Shown piece after piece: positions 5,920 through 10,013 of a stretch of 10,013 nucleotides of DNA; positions within the stretch are counted from its first letter, which is position 1, and each line of letters starts with the position of its first letter. Both the position numbers and the translations under genes were made by a program. Origin of the DNA: Negativicutes bacterium (GTDB lineage: Bacteria; Bacillota; Negativicutes; SKW292). The DNA lies in NCBI GenBank assembly GCA_026416215.1, contig JAOAFP010000049.1:1-10013 (forward strand), in the 5' to 3' direction. The notes beneath the pieces were generated by a model that worked only from the letters and a program-made list of their open reading frames with translations, had not been told where the DNA came from and made no database searches.

Positions 5920-7808
5920 GAGATTTTTCGGTCAGCAAGTTTTGTGTGTACAGCGGGCCCAACTACTACCTTGGCTGCCGGGCGGTGGTGTTCAACCTCT
6001 ACGTCGACCCTGACGGTCCGGGGGTGGACTTCTACGAGCCGGAGGTGCTGAAACACTTTCCTCAGCTGGGTGAGGATTTGCCCAGCCGGGTCAGCAGCCT
6101 GTTTGTCGATGTGCTAATTCAGGTATTGAAGATGGATCTCGACCTCTACCTCAGCCGGTATGCGGTTAGCCGTGATGGTGATGAACTGGTGGTTGCCGTC
6201 GAGTATCTTGACGACAAGATTGCCGAGGAAGCGATTTACCTGGTCAGTGACTGGTTCAAGGCGATGAACGCCTCGGACAGTTCCTTTGACTTTGCCGGTC
6301 AGTACGCCCGGCTCCAGGCCGATTTCGACAAGACCATGTTCGGCGGGCCTACGCTTTATTCGCTGATCGAAGGCGGTCTTAAACGGGGAATTCCAGTGAA
6401 TTACCTTTACGAGGAGAACCAGTTCCAGTGGGGGTACGGCTGCCGGCAGGTGCGCGGCCGTTCGACCACCTTCCACGTTGACAGCATCAAGGATACCGAG
6501 TTCACCATGTATAAGGACATTGTCAAGGATTTCCTGCTGATGTGTGGTTTCCCCACGCCGGTCGGCAAAAACTGTTACAGCGAGGACGACGTGGTGGCCG
6601 AGGCCGAAAAACTCGGGTTTCCGGTGGTGTGCAAGCCGCTGGCCGGCCACAAGGGACAGGGAGTTACCACCGGCATAGAATCGGTGGAAGAACTAAAGCG
6701 GGCATTCCACAACATTCTCAAGGGGCACGAGGAAAGCGGCACCCCGTTTGAGGGGGCGATTGTCGAGCAGCAGATTTATGGCACCGACCACCGGCTGCTG
6801 GCGGTGGGCGGCAAATTTGTCGCCGCGCTGGAGCGGGTGCCGGCCTATGTGGACGGCGACGGGGTGAGCACCATTGCCGAGCTGATTGCCCGCGACAACG
6901 AGCGGGAGGTGCGGGCCGACACCCCGCGGTCGCCCCTTTGCAAGATCAAGATCGACGACAATATGATCGATTTTCTCCGCCTGCAGAACCTGACCATCGA
7001 TTCGGTTCCGGCGGTCGGCCAGCGGGTGGAATTGCGCCGGGTGGCCAACATTTCGGCCGGGGGGGTGTCGATCAATGTGACCGACCGGATTCACCCGCTG
7101 AACGTCAAGCTGGTCGAAGACATTGCCAAGTACTTCAAGGTTACCTGTCTGGGGATTGACGTGCTGGCCAAAGACATATCCCAGCCCTGGACGGCCGGCA
7201 ATTTCGGCATCATCGAAATTAACGCCGGCCCGGGGGTATTCATGCATCTGGCCCCGGCGATCGGCCAGCCAATTGATGTTCCCGGCCGGATTATGGCCCA
7301 TCATTTCCCCAGTCCCCACCTGTCGCGGATTCCGATCATTGCCGGCAACTGCCTGAGCGACCAGTTCTGCGGGAAGCTGTATGAACTGGTGGCCGGCCTG
7401 GACGACAAAATGGAGTTTGCCGCCCTGACCGACAGCGGTCTTTACTTCAACAATCAGTTTTTCTGCAAAAACAAGGCCCACGATCAGAACGTAAAAATCG
7501 CCCTGCGCAATCCCGAACTGAAGTTTGCCGCCTTCAACCACGACAAGGATTCGATTTTCGATTACGGCATCTATCACGAGGGGGCCGATATCGTGATCCT
7601 CGACCACCCGCATTACGCCGAGGAGATTATGGCCCGGCAGGTGCTGCCCGGCGGTTACGTGGTCGAGATCAATGACAATGAAATAATTCTCTACCGGGAC
7701 GACGAGGAACTGAAGGTAGTGGCTTACGATCTTCCCGGCGAGAAGGTTGATCTGGTGCTGTCAGTTATAGGGCCGCTGCTGCCGGAAATTTACGCCAGGT
7801 ACCGGTAA
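5916..7808 (+). CDS. Short cyanophycin synthetase-like protein with degenerate Mur-like domain
   Basis: A 630-residue paralogue of cyanophycin synthetase, against roughly 870-900 for ordinary CphA. Residues 1-140 are a divergent N domain (SGPNYYLG near the start) without the HxxEH motif. Residues 144-460 form the linker and an ATP-grasp ligase that looks intact: GPTLYSLIEGGLKRGIPVNY, KPLAGHKGQGV (240-250), ERVPAYVDGDG (306-316), NISAGGVSINVTDRIHP (378-394) and the metal-binding EINAGPG (434-440). Residues 465-630 align by eye with the first half of a CphA Mur-ligase domain, but the P-loop is replaced by AGNCLSDQ (476-483) and the chain then ends. In CphA the ATP-grasp site adds Asp and the Mur site adds Arg, so only the first step looks possible. 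The layout resembles cyanobacterial CphA2 (about 630 residues), which joins beta-Asp-Arg dipeptides. The ATG at 5916 sits six bases after GGGAGG; the ATG at 5910 abuts that site and is unlikely. Confidence 0.88.
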   Translation: MRDFSVSKFCVYSGPNYYLGCRAVVFNLYVDPDGPGVDFYEPEVLKHFPQLGEDLPSRVSSLFVDVLIQVLKMDLDLYLSRYAVSRDGDELVVAVEYLDDKIAEEAIYLVSDWFKAMNASDSSFDFAGQYARLQADFDKTMFGGPTLYSLIEGGLKRGIPVNYLYEENQFQWGYGCRQVRGRSTTFHVDSIKDTEFTMYKDIVKDFLLMCGFPTPVGKNCYSEDDVVAEAEKLGFPVVCKPLAGHKGQGVTTGIESVEELKRAFHNILKGHEESGTPFEGAIVEQQIYGTDHRLLAVGGKFVAALERVPAYVDGDGVSTIAELIARDNEREVRADTPRSPLCKIKIDDNMIDFLRLQNLTIDSVPAVGQRVELRRVANISAGGVSINVTDRIHPLNVKLVEDIAKYFKVTCLGIDVLAKDISQPWTAGNFGIIEINAGPGVFMHLAPAIGQPIDVPGRIMAHHFPSPHLSRIPIIAGNCLSDQFCGKLYELVAGLDDKMEFAALTDSGLYFNNQFFCKNKAHDQNVKIALRNPELKFAAFNHDKDSIFDYGIYHEGADIVILDHPHYAEEIMARQVLPGGYVVEINDNEIILYRDDEELKVVAYDLPGEKVDLVLSVIGPLLPEIYARYR

Positions 7809-7820
7809 CGGTTTTTAACG

Positions 7821-7855
7821 ACAGCGGGCAGTCCATCCTGCCCGCTGTTTTCTGT
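7821..7855 (+). terminator. Intercistronic terminator-like hairpin between the two synthetase genes
   Basis: ACAGCGGGCAG (7821-7831) pairs perfectly over 11 bases with CTGCCCGCTGT (7838-7848) around the six-base loop TCCATC, followed by TTTTCTGTT. It lies 12 bases after the stop of the short synthetase and about 30 bases before the start of the next. By sequence it is a good rho-independent terminator, though the T-tract is interrupted. I see no promoter in the short gap after it, so readthrough must supply the downstream gene. It may act as a partial terminator or as a 3' stabiliser of the upstream message. Confidence 0.78.
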
Positions 7856-7882
7856 TGGTGGCAACCCGGACAAGCGAGGAGG

Positions 7883-10013
7883 ATGAAGGGCAAAGTGGAA
7901 GACTATCTTAATTACCCGCTGATTGACGGTCCGCTCAAAGCACTGAACATCAAGACCATGCATGGGGCCAATTATTTCAGCGGCGGGCCGATTGTAGCCA
8001 TACGCCTTGATCTCGGTCCCTACGACGAGGTGTTCACCAGCGCTATTCCTAATTTTTACGCCAAGCTCAGGGCGATTTTGCCGTCCCTGTATGGACACCA
8101 TTGTTCGGTGGGGCAGCCGGGGGGATTTTTTCAGCGGGTGGAAGAGGGAACGTTGCTCGGCCATGTGACTGAACACGTGGCCATTGAGCTGCAGACCCTG
8201 GCCGGGATGGATGTTGCCTACGGCAAGACCAGGCGGACCGGCACGCCTGGAGTTTACAACGTTATTTTTCGCTATTTTGATGAGCTGGCAGGGATATACG
8301 CCGGCAAAGCCGCCCTGAACCTGGTCAACAGTCTGCTGTTGGACCTGCCGTTTGACGTTGACCGGGTGGTGGCGGCGCTGGTTGAGATCCGGGAAGGCCG
8401 CCTGCTGGGGCCGAGTTCCCAGGCGATCGTGGCAGCAGCTGAAAAACGCGGTATCCCCTGGCTGCGGCTTGACGAATACAATCTGATCCAGCTGGGAACC
8501 GGACGCTACCACAAACGTACCCGGGCCACCCTGACCGACGATACCAGTCTGGTGGGGGTGGAAATCAGCGACGACAAACTGATGACTGTCCGGGTGCTTC
8601 AGGATGCCGGAGTTCCCGCTCCCCATACCATTGCCGTGGACAATCTGGCCGAGTGCCTGCAATTTGCCCGGGAATGCCAGCGGCCAATCGTCCTGAAACC
8701 GCGTTCGGGCAAGCTTGGTCGCGGGGTCAGCCTGGCTTTGGAGGATCCGGCAGCCATCGGCCGGGCCCTGGCCTGGGCGCGTAATTTCGATCAGCAGGTG
8801 CTGGCCCAGGAATATATCGCCGGCAATGCATACCGTTTGCTGGTGATCGACTACCGGCTGGCGGCGGCCGTGCTGCTTACCCCGCCGCAGCTGGTCGGGG
8901 ACGGGCTGCACACCGTTGCTGAACTCATTGGGCAGCTGAATGCCGACCCCCGGCGGGGGATCGGCGACAAGGCCGAACTCAGCCGGGTGGAATTTGATGC
9001 GGTCAGTGAACGGCTGCTGAGTGAGCGCAAATACACCATGGCGACCGTCCTCCGGCCGGGTGAGGTGTTGCCGCTGCAGCTGTCAGGCAACCTCAAGCTG
9101 GGCGGAATGGCGACCGACGTAACCGACAGGGTCGACCCCATGACCCGTTACCTGGTTGAGCGGGCGGCCCGGGTGGTCGGACTCAATGTGGCGGGTGTGG
9201 ATATAGTTGCCAACAGCATCAGCCAGTCGCTGCTGGAGGGAGGGGCGGTGATCGAAATAAACGCCGCTCCCGATTTCCGTATGCATCTTAGACCCACAGC
9301 CGGCAAGGCGCGGGATGTGGCCGGCGAGTTCGTCCGGATGCTGTTTCCGCCGGGGGCGGCAGTGAGAATGCCGCTGTTCTCGGTGACCGGATCGCACGGC
9401 AAAACGCCGGCGGTGCGGCTGATAAGGTCAGTACTGAGTGCGGCCGGGTACGCCACCGGTATGATTACCACCGATGGTCTGTACATCGGCGACCGGCGGC
9501 TGAAAACCGGCGACATGAGTAACCCCGACAGCGTGGCACTGCTGCTGAAAGACCCGACCATCGACTGTGCGGTGATGGAAACCGCCCACGAGGGGATCGT
9601 CCAGAAAGGGCTGGGCTACCAGTTCGCCGATGTGGGTATTGTTCTTAACTTTGACCCTGAGGACGGGGTGGGGAGTGACGACATAACTTTTATCGACGAT
9701 CTGGCCTATGCGATGGCGGTGGTGGCTGAGCAGGTATATGACGAGGGCTACTCGGTGCTCAACGCCGATCAGCCGCTGGTGGCGGAAATGGCCGAGCGGG
9801 TGTATAGCGAAGTGGTATGGTTCAGCCGCGATTATCAGAATCAGCGTCTGCGGGCCCACGTCGACCGGGGCGGGATGGCCACGGTACTGGACGGCAACGA
9901 TTTGTACTGGCTGAAAGGCAGTGACCGGCAGCGAATTGTCTACCTGCCCGACCTATCAATCGACTGGTCCGGACAGGAAGGACGGCTGGACGGCCTGATG
10001 GCGGCGGTGGCGG
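7883..10013 (+). CDS. cphA: Cyanophycin synthetase (divergent), 3' end outside window
   Basis: The open frame runs to the window edge, giving 710 codons of an expected 870-900, so the last Mur lobe is missing here. The N domain (about 1-165) has EEGTLLGHVTEHVAIELQ, including HVTEH (94-98), and KTRRTGTPGVYNVIF. A linker GPSSQAIVAAAEKRGIP (176-192) leads into the ATP-grasp domain (about 230-490) with KPRSGKLGRGV (272-282), LLTPPQLVGDG (331-341), NLKLGG (403-408) and EINAAP (458-463). The Mur-ligase-like domain begins with the P-loop VTGSHGKT (501-508), then TTDGLYIGD (529-537), METAHEG (565-571) and SVLNADQPLV (624-633). Several ATP-grasp positions differ from ordinary CphA, while the Mur P-loop is intact, the reverse of its neighbour. 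The ATG at 7883 abuts AGGAGG (7877-7882); an in-frame GTG at 7895, 12 bases beyond it, may be the true start. Confidence 0.92.
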   Translation, partial: MKGKVEDYLNYPLIDGPLKALNIKTMHGANYFSGGPIVAIRLDLGPYDEVFTSAIPNFYAKLRAILPSLYGHHCSVGQPGGFFQRVEEGTLLGHVTEHVAIELQTLAGMDVAYGKTRRTGTPGVYNVIFRYFDELAGIYAGKAALNLVNSLLLDLPFDVDRVVAALVEIREGRLLGPSSQAIVAAAEKRGIPWLRLDEYNLIQLGTGRYHKRTRATLTDDTSLVGVEISDDKLMTVRVLQDAGVPAPHTIAVDNLAECLQFARECQRPIVLKPRSGKLGRGVSLALEDPAAIGRALAWARNFDQQVLAQEYIAGNAYRLLVIDYRLAAAVLLTPPQLVGDGLHTVAELIGQLNADPRRGIGDKAELSRVEFDAVSERLLSERKYTMATVLRPGEVLPLQLSGNLKLGGMATDVTDRVDPMTRYLVERAARVVGLNVAGVDIVANSISQSLLEGGAVIEINAAPDFRMHLRPTAGKARDVAGEFVRMLFPPGAAVRMPLFSVTGSHGKTPAVRLIRSVLSAAGYATGMITTDGLYIGDRRLKTGDMSNPDSVALLLKDPTIDCAVMETAHEGIVQKGLGYQFADVGIVLNFDPEDGVGSDDITFIDDLAYAMAVVAEQVYDEGYSVLNADQPLVAEMAERVYSEVVWFSRDYQNQRLRAHVDRGGMATVLDGNDLYWLKGSDRQRIVYLPDLSIDWSGQEGRLDGLMAAVA

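Noticed and set aside
7790..8911. A 373-codon leftward frame opposite the second synthetase
   Set aside because: It is the complement of a strongly conserved synthetase reading frame in GC-rich DNA. Its translation shows no recognisable motif, and it would run across the intercistronic terminator.

Overview
The window looks like a chromosomal segment of a GC-rich bacterium, most likely a Clostridia-grade Bacillota (Firmicutes). Three things point there: tRNA genes that encode their own CCA ends, strong purine-rich Shine-Dalgarno sites, and a tandem arrangement of cyanophycin genes that I remember from anaerobic Firmicutes. The taxonomic call is an inference. Nothing here looks recently transferred: base composition is even, and I see no insertion sequence, phage gene or CRISPR array.

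Layout. Positions 10-245 hold three tightly packed tRNA genes (Asp-GTC, Phe-GAA, Gly-GCC), closed by a long bidirectional terminator (243-285). Two genes then run leftward: an APC/CAT-type amino acid permease (294-1679) and a homologue of cyclic 2,3-diphosphoglycerate synthetase (1911-3236). Each has a recognisable minus-strand promoter, and a terminator at 1817-1842 separates them. A 408-base stretch (3237-3644) with no convincing gene forms the divergent junction and carries a five-copy 10-bp tandem repeat. From 3645 everything runs rightward: an M20 amidohydrolase resembling the PM20D2 dipeptidase (3645-4838), then, behind a near-consensus sigma-A promoter and a structured leader, cyanophycinase (5008-5919), a short cyanophycin-synthetase-like protein (5916-7808) and a second synthetase that runs off the window (7883 onward).

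How the genes may work together. Cyanophycin is a nitrogen-storage polymer of Asp with Arg on each side chain. The two synthetase genes would make it, cyanophycinase would cut it to beta-Asp-Arg dipeptides, and the M20 enzyme is a good candidate to split these to Asp and Arg. The permease could move amino acids, perhaps basic ones.

The most interesting feature is the synthetase pair. The first protein keeps a canonical-looking ATP-grasp domain, but its Mur-ligase-like domain is truncated and has lost the P-loop. The second keeps the Mur P-loop and an N-domain HxxEH motif, but its ATP-grasp motifs are altered. This suggests that the two active sites of ordinary CphA have been divided between two subunits. 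A strong terminator-like hairpin lies between the two genes and could set their ratio.
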